DNA of 64,000 nucleotides from positions 62,001-126,000 of the forward strand of contig CAZEDM010000004.1 of NCBI GenBank assembly GCA_964511075.1, in the 5' to 3' direction. The DNA is from CAZEDM01 sp964511075 (GTDB taxonomy: Bacteria > Zixibacteria > MSB-5A5 > RBG-16-43-9). Shown here in pieces: positions 9,020-18,061 of this stretch; within the stretch, counting starts at the first letter, position 1; every line of letters starts with the position of its first letter. The position numbers and the translations under genes were made by a program. Under the pieces are notes generated by a model. That model saw only the letters and a program-made list of their open reading frames with translations, did not search any database and was not told the DNA's origin.

Positions 9020-10039
9020 TTATTCCTTTACCTGCTCAATCCCCTTAGAGCTCCTCTCCAGGGCTTTCAGTGAGAGATGTTCAATCTTAAGATATATTAA
9101 ACCCAAAATTGTGACCGGAAGATATTGGCTGGCGTGCAGGACTATGGAAAATGGAACTGAGATATCCTTTCCATATCCGTATAAACTCAAAGCTATCACC
9201 GCGAAAAAATGAACTGTGCCCACATAGCCCGGAGAAGAGGGAATCATCACTCCGAAGGTCACTATGATCATCAACATCAGTGTAGCCTGCAGGGGAGGAT
9301 GAAGTCCAAAAGCCAGAAACACCAGGTAGTTGCTTATCCCGCTTCCCCCCCATAGGATGAGAGACCACAGCAGAATCCAGATCATCCGCGGGATATCCCT
9401 GAAAATTCTTACCCCGCTGGAGAATTTATCCAGAATAGTCTCAGCTTTATCGGAGATTTTCTTGGGCAAAAGCTTTAATAATCTTTTGAAAAAATTCAAG
9501 AGCGGCTCGGGTTTAAGCTCCAGTAAAATCAAGAGCACGAAAACCAGTATGTTGGCCGCCAGGGTAAGATTAGCCCCCTTCCTTATCAATTCCCCCATCT
9601 TTTCCGAGGAGCGGGAGAAGGGAAAGAAAAGCAAGGTCAGCCACAGAATCAAAAGCAAAGCGAATCCATCAAATACTCTCTCCATCACAATTGTGGCAAA
9701 GGAGGCGCTGCGGGATATATTCTCCTTGGTACCCAGGGAATAGGCTCTGACCAGCTCCCCCAATCTCACTGGAAGGATGTTGTTAGCCATAAACCCTATC
9801 ATGGCAGAGGAGAAAAGACTGTGTAATCCGACTTTCTTCAGAGGGTCTACCATAAATTTCCAGCGGTAAGCCCTTACCACCATTAAAGCTATGACCGCCA
9901 GCATAAAAAACAAAAGATAAAAGAAGTTTACCCCCCGCAGGGCCATCCATAATTTGTGATAATCCACACCTCTGAAGGCAAGGTATAGGAAGACTAAACT
10001 TATAATAAGTCCGAGAAAAAACCTTTTCTTCAAGATCAA
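9020..10039 (-). CDS. UPF0104/YbhN-like integral membrane protein (flippase-like)
   Basis: Polytopic membrane protein of 339 aa matching the lysylphosphatidylglycerol synthase transmembrane-region family (UPF0104, AglD C-terminal-like). Motifs seen include RAYRWKFM and NNILPVRLGELVRAY near residues 60-105, and a PSSPGYVGTVHFF segment near residue 270. The start overlaps the stop of the upstream GT4 gene by 4 bases (ATGA), so the two are translationally coupled. Proteins of this family are proposed to move polyprenyl-linked sugars or lipids; that role is inferred here. Confidence 0.85.
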   Translation of the reverse strand: MILKKRFFLGLIISLVFLYLAFRGVDYHKLWMALRGVNFFYLLFFMLAVIALMVVRAYRWKFMVDPLKKVGLHSLFSSAMIGFMANNILPVRLGELVRAYSLGTKENISRSASFATIVMERVFDGFALLLILWLTLLFFPFSRSSEKMGELIRKGANLTLAANILVFVLLILLELKPEPLLNFFKRLLKLLPKKISDKAETILDKFSSGVRIFRDIPRMIWILLWSLILWGGSGISNYLVFLAFGLHPPLQATLMLMIIVTFGVMIPSSPGYVGTVHFFAVIALSLYGYGKDISVPFSIVLHASQYLPVTILGLIYLKIEHLSLKALERSSKGIEQVKE

Positions 10040-11151
10040 CCTCTTTCTTTTACTACATCCTCAAGTAACTCCTCCACCTCATCTGCTACCCTGTCCCAGC
10101 TGAAATTACCCGCCCAGGCAATCGCTTCTTTAGAGAAGCTATCCCTTAGCTTTCCGTCTGTGAAGAGCTTGACGATTTTCTCAGCTAACTCCTTTATCTG
10201 CCCGTACCTGAACAGAAACCCGGTCTTTCCTGAAAGGACGGATTCCCTCAAACCCGGCACGTCCGAGGCGATAGCCGGAGTGCCGCAGGCATTTGCCTCG
10301 ATGTTGGTCAGGCCCCAGCCCTCTTTCACGGAAGGATAGACCGAAACCCAGGCGCGGTGAAGCCATTCCACCTTGGTCTTCTCTTCCACAAAGCCGGTGA
10401 AAAGCACCTTATCTTCCAGTCCTAAATTTTTGGCTAAGTTCTGCAGCTCGGGCTTAAAGTCGCCTTCGCCTATTATCACCAATTTTGCCTGGGGAATCTC
10501 CTCCAGTACCAGGGGCAGGGCATGTATCAGATGGTCCACGCTCTTGTATTTTTTTAACCGGCCTAAATAAAGGATGGTGGGGTCAGGGTCTTTTCTTAAA
10601 GAGGGATTGAGCTTGTAAAGATTATGATCGATTCCGCAGTAGATCACTTTGATCCTCTCCCCGGGAATGCCCCTTTTAAGAAGCTCCTCCCTGGTGCTCT
10701 GCGACACTGCCAAAAACCTTTTGCGGCGATAGAGCTTGGGCACGCTCCTCTCGGAGAGGTAAACATATGAGCCAAAGAGGGGGTTAACCTCTCTAAAAAT
10801 AGCCTTATCGAAAAAATGATGAATCACGACCAGCAGGGGTAGCTTGTGCCAGCAGGCAGAATAAAAAGGAAGCTTGTTTATATCCTCTACCACTAAATCC
10901 CATTTCGTCTGTTTCAGTATCTTGCTTACCTCCCAGAAGGCGGAGAAATTGAAGACGAACCAGGAGCCCTTGCGAATGATCTTTATCCCCTCCAGCTCAT
11001 CATATTCCTTTGCACCGGAATAATGAGAGCAAAGCAACGTCACCTCATTTCCCTTTTTGACGATCCGCTTGAATATCTCTTGGAAATGAATCTCTGCCCC
11101 GCCTGCTCTGGGATTTGTAAGGTCCTGCCAGTTTATCGCTAATATCCGCAA
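10036..11151 (-). CDS. GT4 family glycosyltransferase
   Basis: A 371-aa GT-B enzyme of family 4. It has a glycine-rich N-terminal loop (NPRAGGAEIHFQEI), a central LYLGRLKKYKSVDHLI segment opening the donor-binding domain, and the family EX7E signature in EGWGLTNIEANACGTPA. It is probably a peripheral inner-membrane enzyme adding a sugar to a lipid-linked or outer-membrane glycan. It is encoded about 50 bases after the DUF2723 gene and overlaps the UPF0104 gene. Confidence 0.92.
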   Translation of the reverse strand: MRILAINWQDLTNPRAGGAEIHFQEIFKRIVKKGNEVTLLCSHYSGAKEYDELEGIKIIRKGSWFVFNFSAFWEVSKILKQTKWDLVVEDINKLPFYSACWHKLPLLVVIHHFFDKAIFREVNPLFGSYVYLSERSVPKLYRRKRFLAVSQSTREELLKRGIPGERIKVIYCGIDHNLYKLNPSLRKDPDPTILYLGRLKKYKSVDHLIHALPLVLEEIPQAKLVIIGEGDFKPELQNLAKNLGLEDKVLFTGFVEEKTKVEWLHRAWVSVYPSVKEGWGLTNIEANACGTPAIASDVPGLRESVLSGKTGFLFRYGQIKELAEKIVKLFTDGKLRDSFSKEAIAWAGNFSWDRVADEVEELLEDVVKERG

Positions 11152-11201
11152 ATTTGTTCTTCTAAATTTAGTTTCCTGTTTCCTAAAAAAGCCTCAATTC
11201 C

Positions 11202-13685
11202 CTATTTTTCGGGAAATACGAATCCGGGCTTGGTTATCTGCCCAAGCAAAGCCACCGAATAGTCGTCCGTGGGGTTGTCAGTAATCCACCTTCTCACCAG
11301 TTTTTCCAAGGAGGCTTTGTCCTTCTTATGGTAATAGACCGAAACCAGAAATTCGTAAGCCGACCTGAAATTTGGATTCATGGATAGGATCTTGTGCATA
11401 ATCTCGACAGCCTTATTCTCTTTCCCCAGCAGATTGTAGGTGTAGCCCAGATTGAAATAGAGTCTCTCCTCCCCCATATCTTTATGATTATGAATGAACT
11501 CCTCAGCCTTTTCCGGCTCATCCATCTCCGCGTACACCTGCACCACGAAGGCGTAAGGCCTCCAGTCATAGGGAAGGATCTCTATATTCCTCTTGGCAAT
11601 CTGAAGCGCCTTTTCATATTCCTTCGCTCGTCTGAGAGTATCAGCCAAATTAAGAAAAATCTGACTGTAATTCACCACCAGCCTCTCGTCGTTCCAATCC
11701 TTATATACCCTGGGATCAGAAAGTCCCCTGAACCTCATCCCCTCATTCAGAAGCCTTTCGGTTTTCTCCACATCCACCATCTGTTTGCCTTCCTCCGGAA
11801 CCACCCTATAGACCTTCCCTTCCAGAACAAAATGGTCATCTATGGACTCTCCTTTATAGACCCTGTTATCCGGTGAGACGGTTGAAGAAAAATATACCGG
11901 GTATCTCCAGTGGTTGGTCTCCAGAATATTATCCACTATCTGATCCTGGACCCTTAAGATTTTGCCGTTGGGCAGTCGAACTAAACCCAAGTTATCTAAC
12001 TGGCGGTCAGTGAAGCTTAAAGGCACGCCGCAGAGATTCTTGCGCTGTTTCATATACCAGTTGGTGTTTGCCAGGCTCAGGTTGATCACCCTTACATCTT
12101 TTCTGAAATTTTCCACCTCCTGTATGAACCACAGGGGAAAGGTATCGTTATCCCCGTTGGTGAAAAGAATGGCGTCCTGGTCACAGCAGATCAGAATATT
12201 ATAGGCATAATCGTAGGGAATATAGTTGTTTCTTCTATTATCAGGCGAGTGTAGCCCGCTGTCCAATGGCAGAATCGGAGCCAAGAGGAAAATAGCGGAT
12301 AAGCCATAAACCGCGAATTTGTTTACCACCTCTTTTATCTTTAGCTTGCTTAACTCCTCACCCACATAGCTCAATACCCGGCTTATCCCCAGGCCCATTA
12401 CCAGGGCAAAGAAAACAAAAGCAGGGGTGAAGAAATAATCCCGGTCCCGTACCTCCAGACGCTCTATCTCGCCGGTTATGGGATTGGCTCTGGTACCATC
12501 ACCGAAATTCAAATACAAGATCAGCCCTATGGAAGAAACCAGAATCAGAAAGAGCAACATCCAGCCTATCCCCTTTACCCGGCGGATGGACTCAAATACA
12601 CCCAGGAAACCCAGGAGTATGGGAATCATCCATAAGCTTTTGTCCAGATACTGCTCCCGGAAAAACCCCCAGAAACCCATCCGCTCGTGCACACCCAGCT
12701 GACTCTTCCAGCTGCCCCGGCGGGTGAACATCCGGTCTATCATGGATACCTCCCCGTACTGCTTGCGCTCCAGGAAATACCTGAACGATGCCCAGTTGTT
12801 GGGGTTATTTTCATCTATGTCTGGCTCTAAACGTGAACGGATAGGAATATACAGCTGCACGGTATAACCTATCACCGCAAACAAAATCAGGGCGAAGATG
12901 AAGTTCCAGCCCCGCGAGTGCGGATTTAACTGCCAGAAAATAAAACTCAGCACCAGCCATAAAACCAAGGAGATCAAAAAGGGCACCAAGGTGAACATCA
13001 CCAAGGATAAAATTATCCCGCTCACCCAGAAGCGGATGTCCTTTAACTTGCTCTTATCCTCCAGGATCACCAGCAGAAATATAGCCGGCATTATCAGATA
13101 CACGGTCATATGCACGCCGATGGAGATTATTCCCAAAAAACCTATCAACACCAGAAGCCGGTCCGAGCCCGGCTCTCCTTTCCTCTCCAGCCATAATAAC
13201 CCCAAATAGGCTATCAAGACCATCAGCAGCATGGCTACCCCGTATACCTCCGCCTCCACCGCATTCGACCAGTAGGTCCTGGAAAATCCCAAAAACAGAC
13301 TGCCAGAGATACCTCCCACATATCCTGCAGCTTTTGTCCAAAAACCCTCTCTGTCTTTTAACAGATGACCAGCTATCCGCACAATCAACAGATAGGCTAA
13401 CCACACGGTCAGAGCCGAGGATAATACCGAGATGAAATTCACCCTCGGAGCTATGCTGCCAAACAAAGGCAGAAGGGTGAATACACGGCCTATCAGGACG
13501 AATAAGGGTGTGCCCGGAGGATGCGGTACCCCCAAGATATAGGAACAGGCGATGAACTCCCCGCAGTCCCAGAAGGAGACCGTGGGTGCCATAGTATAGA
13601 GATAAACTATGAAAACGAAAAGAAATACTGCTGCCGACAACCAGATGTTAAGCGGGTCTTTCTTATACCAGGAAACAAGTCCCAT
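11202..13685 (-). CDS. DUF2723 membrane protein with C-terminal TPR repeats
   Basis: An 827-aa protein. The first 150 residues carry the DUF2723 hallmark (FWDCGEFIACSYILG followed by HPPGTPLFVLIGR). About a dozen hydrophobic helices run to residue 480. A soluble part follows with DNDTFPLWFIQEV and, from about residue 660, TPR-like helical repeats. DUF2723 is a GT-C family related to TMEM260, which O-mannosylates proteins. Together with the GT4 and flippase-like genes downstream this suggests glycosylation of exported proteins. The Asp-Cys-Gly-Glu segment is in the position of the GT-C catalytic loop. Function inferred. Confidence 0.83.
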   Translation of the reverse strand: MGLVSWYKKDPLNIWLSAAVFLFVFIVYLYTMAPTVSFWDCGEFIACSYILGVPHPPGTPLFVLIGRVFTLLPLFGSIAPRVNFISVLSSALTVWLAYLLIVRIAGHLLKDREGFWTKAAGYVGGISGSLFLGFSRTYWSNAVEAEVYGVAMLLMVLIAYLGLLWLERKGEPGSDRLLVLIGFLGIISIGVHMTVYLIMPAIFLLVILEDKSKLKDIRFWVSGIILSLVMFTLVPFLISLVLWLVLSFIFWQLNPHSRGWNFIFALILFAVIGYTVQLYIPIRSRLEPDIDENNPNNWASFRYFLERKQYGEVSMIDRMFTRRGSWKSQLGVHERMGFWGFFREQYLDKSLWMIPILLGFLGVFESIRRVKGIGWMLLFLILVSSIGLILYLNFGDGTRANPITGEIERLEVRDRDYFFTPAFVFFALVMGLGISRVLSYVGEELSKLKIKEVVNKFAVYGLSAIFLLAPILPLDSGLHSPDNRRNNYIPYDYAYNILICCDQDAILFTNGDNDTFPLWFIQEVENFRKDVRVINLSLANTNWYMKQRKNLCGVPLSFTDRQLDNLGLVRLPNGKILRVQDQIVDNILETNHWRYPVYFSSTVSPDNRVYKGESIDDHFVLEGKVYRVVPEEGKQMVDVEKTERLLNEGMRFRGLSDPRVYKDWNDERLVVNYSQIFLNLADTLRRAKEYEKALQIAKRNIEILPYDWRPYAFVVQVYAEMDEPEKAEEFIHNHKDMGEERLYFNLGYTYNLLGKENKAVEIMHKILSMNPNFRSAYEFLVSVYYHKKDKASLEKLVRRWITDNPTDDYSVALLGQITKPGFVFPEK

Positions 13686-13756
13686 TACAATTTACCTCCG
13701 TCAACGATAAAAAACCTCAAAAGAATTAAATATACACCCCTCGATTTAATTGTCAA

Positions 13757-14179
13757 TTATTTCCTGTCTGAAGCTCTTTTGATTTTCTTGGCTATGGCAT
13801 CCAGCACCCCGTTAACGAAAGAGCCGGAATCCTCGGAGCTGTATTTTTTCGCCAGCTCGATTGCCTCATCTATGGAGACTTTGACCGGGATATCGTCCAA
13901 GTACAGAAGCTCGCAGATGCCCATTCTAAGTATGTTCTTATCCACCACCGCGATCCGGGAGAAATCCCAGTGCTGCACGTTTTTCCTTATAAGCTCGTCT
14001 ATTTCCTTCTGGTTCTGAACTGTTTTTTTGAACAGGTCTGCGGAGAACAGCTTGGAAGGGGGGTCGAGCTCAGACCCGGAAAGGAGATCGTTGTAAACCT
14101 CCTCGGGTTTGCTCCCTCTTATCTCCCAGCAGTAAAGAGCCTTTATAACCAGCTCTCTGGCTTTTCTTCTTTGACCCAT
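13757..14179 (-). CDS. nusB: Transcription antitermination factor NusB
   Basis: A 140-aa all-helical protein matching NusB in length and sequence (GQRRKARELVIKALY at the N-terminus, AVVDKNILRMGICELLY mid-protein, VSIDEAIELAKKYSSEDSG near the end). NusB with NusE binds boxA RNA and promotes rRNA antitermination. It lies 59 bases after ribH on the same strand, a ribH-nusB linkage common in bacteria, so it is probably co-transcribed with the riboflavin genes. Confidence 0.95.
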   Translation of the reverse strand: MGQRRKARELVIKALYCWEIRGSKPEEVYNDLLSGSELDPPSKLFSADLFKKTVQNQKEIDELIRKNVQHWDFSRIAVVDKNILRMGICELLYLDDIPVKVSIDEAIELAKKYSSEDSGSFVNGVLDAIAKKIKRASDRK

Positions 14180-14200
14180 ATCTTCTCTTTCTTTACGAAA

Positions 14201-14238
14201 TTCAGACTTAAGACTTTAGACTATAGCCTTTGGACTTT
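14201..14238. repeat. Degenerate heptamer tract
   Basis: Successive 7-base units AGACTTA, AGACTTT, AGACTAT, AGCCTTT, GGACTTT between ribH and nusB. It is one of several such tracts in the window. Confidence 0.7.
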
Positions 14239-14703
14239 TTAAATCTGCTCGAACAAATTCACCATCTCCATAGCAGAAAGAGCCGCATCCCAACCCTTAT
14301 TCCCGGCTTTGGTCCCAGCCCTTTCGATCGCCTGCTCCAGATTATCGGTGGTGATTATACCGAAGATCACCGGTATTCCGCTCTCCAGCGATATCCTGGC
14401 GATCCCCTTTGTCACCTCCGAGGCGATATAATCGTGATGCGGGGTATCTCCCTTTATGACTGCTCCCAGGCAGATCACCGCATCATATTTTTTGCTCCTT
14501 GCCAGTTTAGAGGCGGCATAAGGTATCTCGAAGCAGCCCGGGGTCCACACCAGGCTGATCTTCTTCTCCTCTGCACCGTGACGGTAAAGACAATCCAGCG
14601 CACCGTCCAGGAGCTTCTGGGTTACGAACTCATTGAAGCGCGAGGTCACCAGAGCAAAGTTCTTGTCCTTTGCCTGCAGCTTCCCCTTGAACGTTTTGGG
14701 CAT
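14239..14703 (-). CDS. ribH: 6,7-dimethyl-8-ribityllumazine synthase
   Basis: Condenses 5-amino-6-ribitylaminouracil with dihydroxybutanone phosphate, the penultimate riboflavin step. The 154-aa length is typical. Family motifs are present: FNEFVTQKLLDGAL, WTPGCFEIPYAASKLA (substrate loop), and GAVIKGDTPHHDYIA with the catalytic His. It lies 30 bases downstream of ribBA in the rib operon. Cytosolic and expected to form a capsid-like oligomer. Confidence 0.96.
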   Translation of the reverse strand: MPKTFKGKLQAKDKNFALVTSRFNEFVTQKLLDGALDCLYRHGAEEKKISLVWTPGCFEIPYAASKLARSKKYDAVICLGAVIKGDTPHHDYIASEVTKGIARISLESGIPVIFGIITTDNLEQAIERAGTKAGNKGWDAALSAMEMVNLFEQI

Positions 14704-14733
14704 AAAACCTCCTGTTAATCCTTTATGTTGTTT

Positions 14734-15951
14734 TTATTCGGTTCTGGTTTTTAGATGCAACAGATGTCCCAGCTTGTCCCTTTTGGTCTCCAGATATCTG
14801 AGATTTTCCGGAGTGGGTTTTATCTCCATAGGCACTCTTTCCACCACCTTCAAACCGTATCCCTCTATCCCTACGATCTTCTTGGGATTATTGGTAATCA
14901 ATTTTATGCTGCTCAGCCCCAGATCCACCAGGATCTGAGCTCCTATGCCGTAGTCCCTTAAATCCGCAGCAAATCCTAATTCCTGGTTTGCCTCCACCGT
15001 ATCCCGGCCTAAATCCTGCAATTCATAGGCTAATATCTTATTCCTCAGACCAATTCCCCTCCCCTCCTGACGCATGTAAAGAAACACGCCTGAGCCCTCT
15101 TTCTCTATCATAGAGAGAGCAGTGGAAAGCTGGTCGCCACAGTCGCATCTTCTCGAATGGAACACATCTCCGGTAAGACACTGGGAATGAACCCGGACCA
15201 GAACGTTGCTCTTTCCCCTAACCTCCCCTTTCTCCAAAGCCAGGTGATGATGCTCGTCGATGGAGCTTCTGTAAAGATGCAGCTTGAAATCGCCGAACTC
15301 GGTGGGGAAATTGACTGTCACCACCTTCTCCACCAACCTCTCCGTTCTTCTGCGGTATTCGATGAGGTCTTTGACCGAGATAATCTTAAGATCAAACTCC
15401 TTAGCCATCTCCTTTAACCTGGGCAGTCGCGCCATATGACCATCCTCGTCCATTATCTCGCACAAAACCCCGGCTGGAGACAAGCCGGCTATCCTGGCTA
15501 AATCGACAGTAGCCTCGGTATGTCCTGCCCGGCTTAAAACTCCACCGTTTAATGCCTGGATGGGGAAGATATGTCCTGGCTTGGCTAAATCCTCGGGCCT
15601 GGTCCTGCAGTCTATCAAAGTCCTTATGGTCTGGGCACGGTCATGTGCTGAGATGCCGGTGGTGGTGTTATGGATAGCATCCACTGAGATGGTAAAACGG
15701 GTTCCCATCTTGGCAGTATTTATCCCTACCATCGGATGAAGGTTAAGCTCCTCCAGCCTTTTGGTGGTAAGAGGGACGCAGATCAGCCCCCGGGCATATT
15801 TGGAGAGGAAGTTTACCGCCTCAGGAGTCACCTTCTCTGCCGCCATTATCATATCCCCCTCGTTCTCCCGGTTCTCGTCATCCACCACGATGACTATCTT
15901 CCCTTTTTTGATTTCACCGATTGCCTCCTCTATAGTATTCAAACCCGACAT
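14734..15951 (-). CDS. ribBA: Bifunctional DHBP synthase / GTP cyclohydrolase II
   Basis: A 405-aa fusion. The N-terminal half (to about 200) is 3,4-dihydroxy-2-butanone 4-phosphate synthase with the acidic loop DDENRENEGDMIMAAE and the HTEATVDLA motif. The C-terminal half is GTP cyclohydrolase II with the zinc site CLTGDVFHSRRCDCG and the catalytic MRQEGRGIGL segment. It supplies both branches entering riboflavin synthesis. All catalytic residues I can check are in place. Third gene of the FMN-riboswitch operon. Confidence 0.96.
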   Translation of the reverse strand: MSGLNTIEEAIGEIKKGKIVIVVDDENRENEGDMIMAAEKVTPEAVNFLSKYARGLICVPLTTKRLEELNLHPMVGINTAKMGTRFTISVDAIHNTTTGISAHDRAQTIRTLIDCRTRPEDLAKPGHIFPIQALNGGVLSRAGHTEATVDLARIAGLSPAGVLCEIMDEDGHMARLPRLKEMAKEFDLKIISVKDLIEYRRRTERLVEKVVTVNFPTEFGDFKLHLYRSSIDEHHHLALEKGEVRGKSNVLVRVHSQCLTGDVFHSRRCDCGDQLSTALSMIEKEGSGVFLYMRQEGRGIGLRNKILAYELQDLGRDTVEANQELGFAADLRDYGIGAQILVDLGLSSIKLITNNPKKIVGIEGYGLKVVERVPMEIKPTPENLRYLETKRDKLGHLLHLKTRTE

Positions 15952-15968
15952 AGCACACCTCTTTCTGT

Positions 15969-15994
15969 TCTGCTATTAGCTGTTAGCTATTAGC
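15969..15994. repeat. Degenerate heptamer tract
   Basis: GCTATTA, GCTGTTA, GCTATTA, GC: three near-identical 7-base units between ribE and ribBA. Confidence 0.75.
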
Positions 15995-16052
15995 AAAATA
16001 CTATTTATACTTTTGAACTTTTGTCCCGCCAAAGGCGGAATTTGGTTTTTTC

Positions 16053-16090
16053 TTCTCACGTCTAACGTCTCACTTCTTACATCTTACATT
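16053..16090. repeat. Degenerate heptamer tract reaching the ribE stop codon
   Basis: Units of CTCACGT, CTAACGT, CTCACTT, CTTACAT, CTTACAT. The tract runs across the 3' end of ribE, so its last codons (…IM, stop) are written in the repeat. Confidence 0.7.
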
Positions 16091-16722
16091 ATTTCCTTCA
16101 GCCACTCCTCGGTGATCTTGCTTTCCTTATTTTCTTTTTTCCCTAAAATCCTTTTGACGTATTTCCCCAGGAGGTCGAATTCCAGGTTGACTATATCTTT
16201 TGTCTTCCTCTCCTTCAAGCTGGTCGTCTGTAAGGTAAAAGGAATAACGGAAACGCTGAAGGAGTCTTTGTTTAACTCCGCTACAGTCAGGCTTATACCC
16301 TCAACTGCAATCGAGCCTTTCTCTATTATCAGGTCAGCATATTCTGAGGGTAAAACAAATTCGAACATCAGGCTGTCCCCACTCGGGGTTATGGATTTAA
16401 TCTGAGTGGTGCAATCTATATGACCGGATAAGAGATGGCCACCCATTCTGTCAGAAAGTTTCAAGGGTTTTTCTAAATTCACCCTGTCCCCTTTTTTCAA
16501 AAGACCCAGATTGGTCCTCTTTAAAGTCTCCTCAACTGCCTGAACTACAAAACTATCAGTTTTTACATCGATAACTGTCTGGCAGGCACCGTTGAGGTTT
16601 ATACTGTCTCCTGCCTTTAGCTCATCCAGGACCTTTTTTGCCTTTATCTCGAATTTTTTGCTTTTTATTCCTGAGGAGATATTTTCGATTTCTCCTGTCT
16701 CCTCGATAATGCCGGTGAACAT
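16084..16722 (-). CDS. ribE: Riboflavin synthase alpha subunit
   Basis: Dismutates two lumazines into riboflavin. The 212-aa protein has two lumazine-binding repeats, the first opening with the signature MFTGIIEETGEI and the second near residue 97 with GHIDCTTQI. Each half carries the expected Ser/Thr-Val-x-Glu-type loop (GISLTVAELN in the second). Its start lies 2 bases after the ribD stop, indicating tight coupling. Residues after about 190 are a variable tail partly encoded by heptamer repeat. Confidence 0.95.
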   Translation of the reverse strand: MFTGIIEETGEIENISSGIKSKKFEIKAKKVLDELKAGDSINLNGACQTVIDVKTDSFVVQAVEETLKRTNLGLLKKGDRVNLEKPLKLSDRMGGHLLSGHIDCTTQIKSITPSGDSLMFEFVLPSEYADLIIEKGSIAVEGISLTVAELNKDSFSVSVIPFTLQTTSLKERKTKDIVNLEFDLLGKYVKRILGKKENKESKITEEWLKEIM

Positions 16723-16724
16723 AC

Positions 16725-17804
16725 CTATCTGCTCCAGTCCGGATACCCTGTCAAAAGAAAATCATTGGAGAATCTTTCAAGCTCGATATCTTTTAATTTC
16801 AGGGAATCCTTAATCCTTTTTATCCCCAAATCTCCGAAAGTCTCCAGACCCTTTCCCATAATTTTTGGTGAGAGGAAATAATAGATTTTGTCGGCCAATT
16901 TATGTTTCAGGAAGGAGGTGAAGACCTCCCTGCCTCCTTCTATCAAGAGCGACGAGATACCCTCCTTGCCTGCTTTTTTCAGGAACTGCCTGATATCGAT
17001 CCCTCCGTCTGCACCTTCTTTAATCTTCCAGAGCTCCGCATTGGAATAATTCAGATTGACACCGGCTTTTGAGATCACTATCACGGTCTTACTCCCCCTG
17101 TTATTCTTTAATACCCTGGAACCTGGAGGAATTTTGCCGGAGGAAGCCAGGACTATAGCTCTGGGATTCTTGCCTTTGATTTTGTGAAGGGTCAATTCCG
17201 GATTGTCCTTCACGATTGTTCCTGCCCCCACCAACACGGCATCTATTCTGCTTCTGAGTCTATGCACGAGCTTTCTTGAATCATCCGAGGTAATCCATTT
17301 CGAGTCACCGTTGGAGGCGGCGATCTTGCCATCCAGGGTCTGGGCGATCTTTAGAATCACAAAGGGAAGACCAGTGGTGATATATTTTAAATAGATTTCG
17401 TTTAATCTTCTCGCCTCTTCTTTCGATAGCCCTACTTCAACCTGAATACCGGAAGTTCTTAATTTCTTGACCCCATTCCCGTTTACCCTGGGATTCGGGT
17501 CTATAATCGAGCAATAAACCTTTTTAATCCCGGCTTTTATTATAGCTTCGGTACAGGGAGGCGTTTTACCGAAAAAAGAATGCGGCTCTAAATTCACATA
17601 TAGGGTTCCGCCTTTGGCTTTTTCACTCGCTTTTTGCAGAGCGTTGATCTCGGCATGCTGTCCGCCAAATCTATGATAATAACCTGAGCCGACTACCCTG
17701 TTATTCTTTACGATGACTGCTCCCACCATAGGATTGGGGGAGACCTTCCCCTCTCCCTTCCGGGCGAGCTTCAAAACCATCTGCATTATCTTCTTATCTT
17801 CCAT
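16725..17804 (-). CDS. ribD: Bifunctional pyrimidine deaminase / reductase
   Basis: A 359-aa enzyme for the second and third riboflavin steps. The deaminase domain has the HAEINAL motif (His ligand plus catalytic Glu). The reductase domain starts near residue 145 (PFVILKIAQTLDGKIA). Oddity: the second zinc motif normally reads EPCSHxGxTPPC, but here it is EPHSFFGKTPPC. One Cys zinc ligand is therefore His, and the neighbouring conserved His is Phe. His can bind zinc, so the site may remain active. It is the first gene after the FMN riboswitch. The ATG is preceded by only a weak ribosome-binding site and lies 13 bases after the terminator T-run. Confidence 0.95.
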   Translation of the reverse strand: MEDKKIMQMVLKLARKGEGKVSPNPMVGAVIVKNNRVVGSGYYHRFGGQHAEINALQKASEKAKGGTLYVNLEPHSFFGKTPPCTEAIIKAGIKKVYCSIIDPNPRVNGNGVKKLRTSGIQVEVGLSKEEARRLNEIYLKYITTGLPFVILKIAQTLDGKIAASNGDSKWITSDDSRKLVHRLRSRIDAVLVGAGTIVKDNPELTLHKIKGKNPRAIVLASSGKIPPGSRVLKNNRGSKTVIVISKAGVNLNYSNAELWKIKEGADGGIDIRQFLKKAGKEGISSLLIEGGREVFTSFLKHKLADKIYYFLSPKIMGKGLETFGDLGIKRIKDSLKLKDIELERFSNDFLLTGYPDWSR

Positions 17805-17816
17805 AAGACCGCAAAT

Positions 17817-17838
17817 AAAAAACCCGAATCTCTTCGGG
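17817..17838 (-). terminator. Riboswitch-controlled terminator before ribD
   Basis: On the minus strand CCCGAA-GAGA-TTCGGG followed by TTTTTT, directly between the FMN aptamer and the ribD start. This is the expected expression platform for transcription attenuation. Confidence 0.85.
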
Positions 17839-17850
17839 GCAGGGTTGTTT

Positions 17851-17888
17851 TTCAGACTATAGCCTTTAGACTAAAGCTCGTAGTCTGA
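17851..17888 (-). other. Possible antiterminator hairpin written in heptamer repeat
   Basis: TCAGACTA and TAGTCTGA can pair across 22 bases. The same segment reads as 7-base units (AGACTAT, AGCCTTT, AGACTAA, AGCTCGT, AGTCTGA). It lies between the FMN aptamer and the terminator. A direct role in switching is speculative. Confidence 0.4.
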
Positions 17889-17900
17889 TTTTTTTCCCTT

Positions 17901-18020
17901 CTTTCTTCCGGACTTTAACCGTCGGCACTGGAGTCTCACCAGTTCAGTTCCGCTTTTTAAAGTAGAACGCGTGGGCTTTCACCACCGATCGAGGAATTAC
18001 ACCTCACCCCGAAGGGTTTA
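17901..18020 (-). promoter_or_regulatory. FMN riboswitch (RFN element)
   Basis: The minus strand shows the conserved RFN blocks in order: CTTCGGGGTGAGG, GATCGGTGGTGAAAGCCCACG, GGTGAGACTCCAGTGCCGAC and GGTTAAAGTCCGGAAG. The closing stem is CTTC/GAAG. It heads the ribD-E-BA-H operon, where FMN binding should favour the downstream terminator. Confidence 0.95.
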
Positions 18021-18023
18021 TTT

Positions 18024-18051
18024 ATTATACAAAAATTTAAAGAAGTGTCAA
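18024..18051 (-). promoter_or_regulatory. Consensus sigma70 promoter of the riboflavin operon
   Basis: TTGACA (18051-18046), 16-bp spacer, TATAAT (18029-18024) on the minus strand. Both hexamers are perfect, and transcription would begin at the 5' edge of the FMN aptamer. Confidence 0.9.
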
Positions 18052-18061
18052 GGAATTTTTA

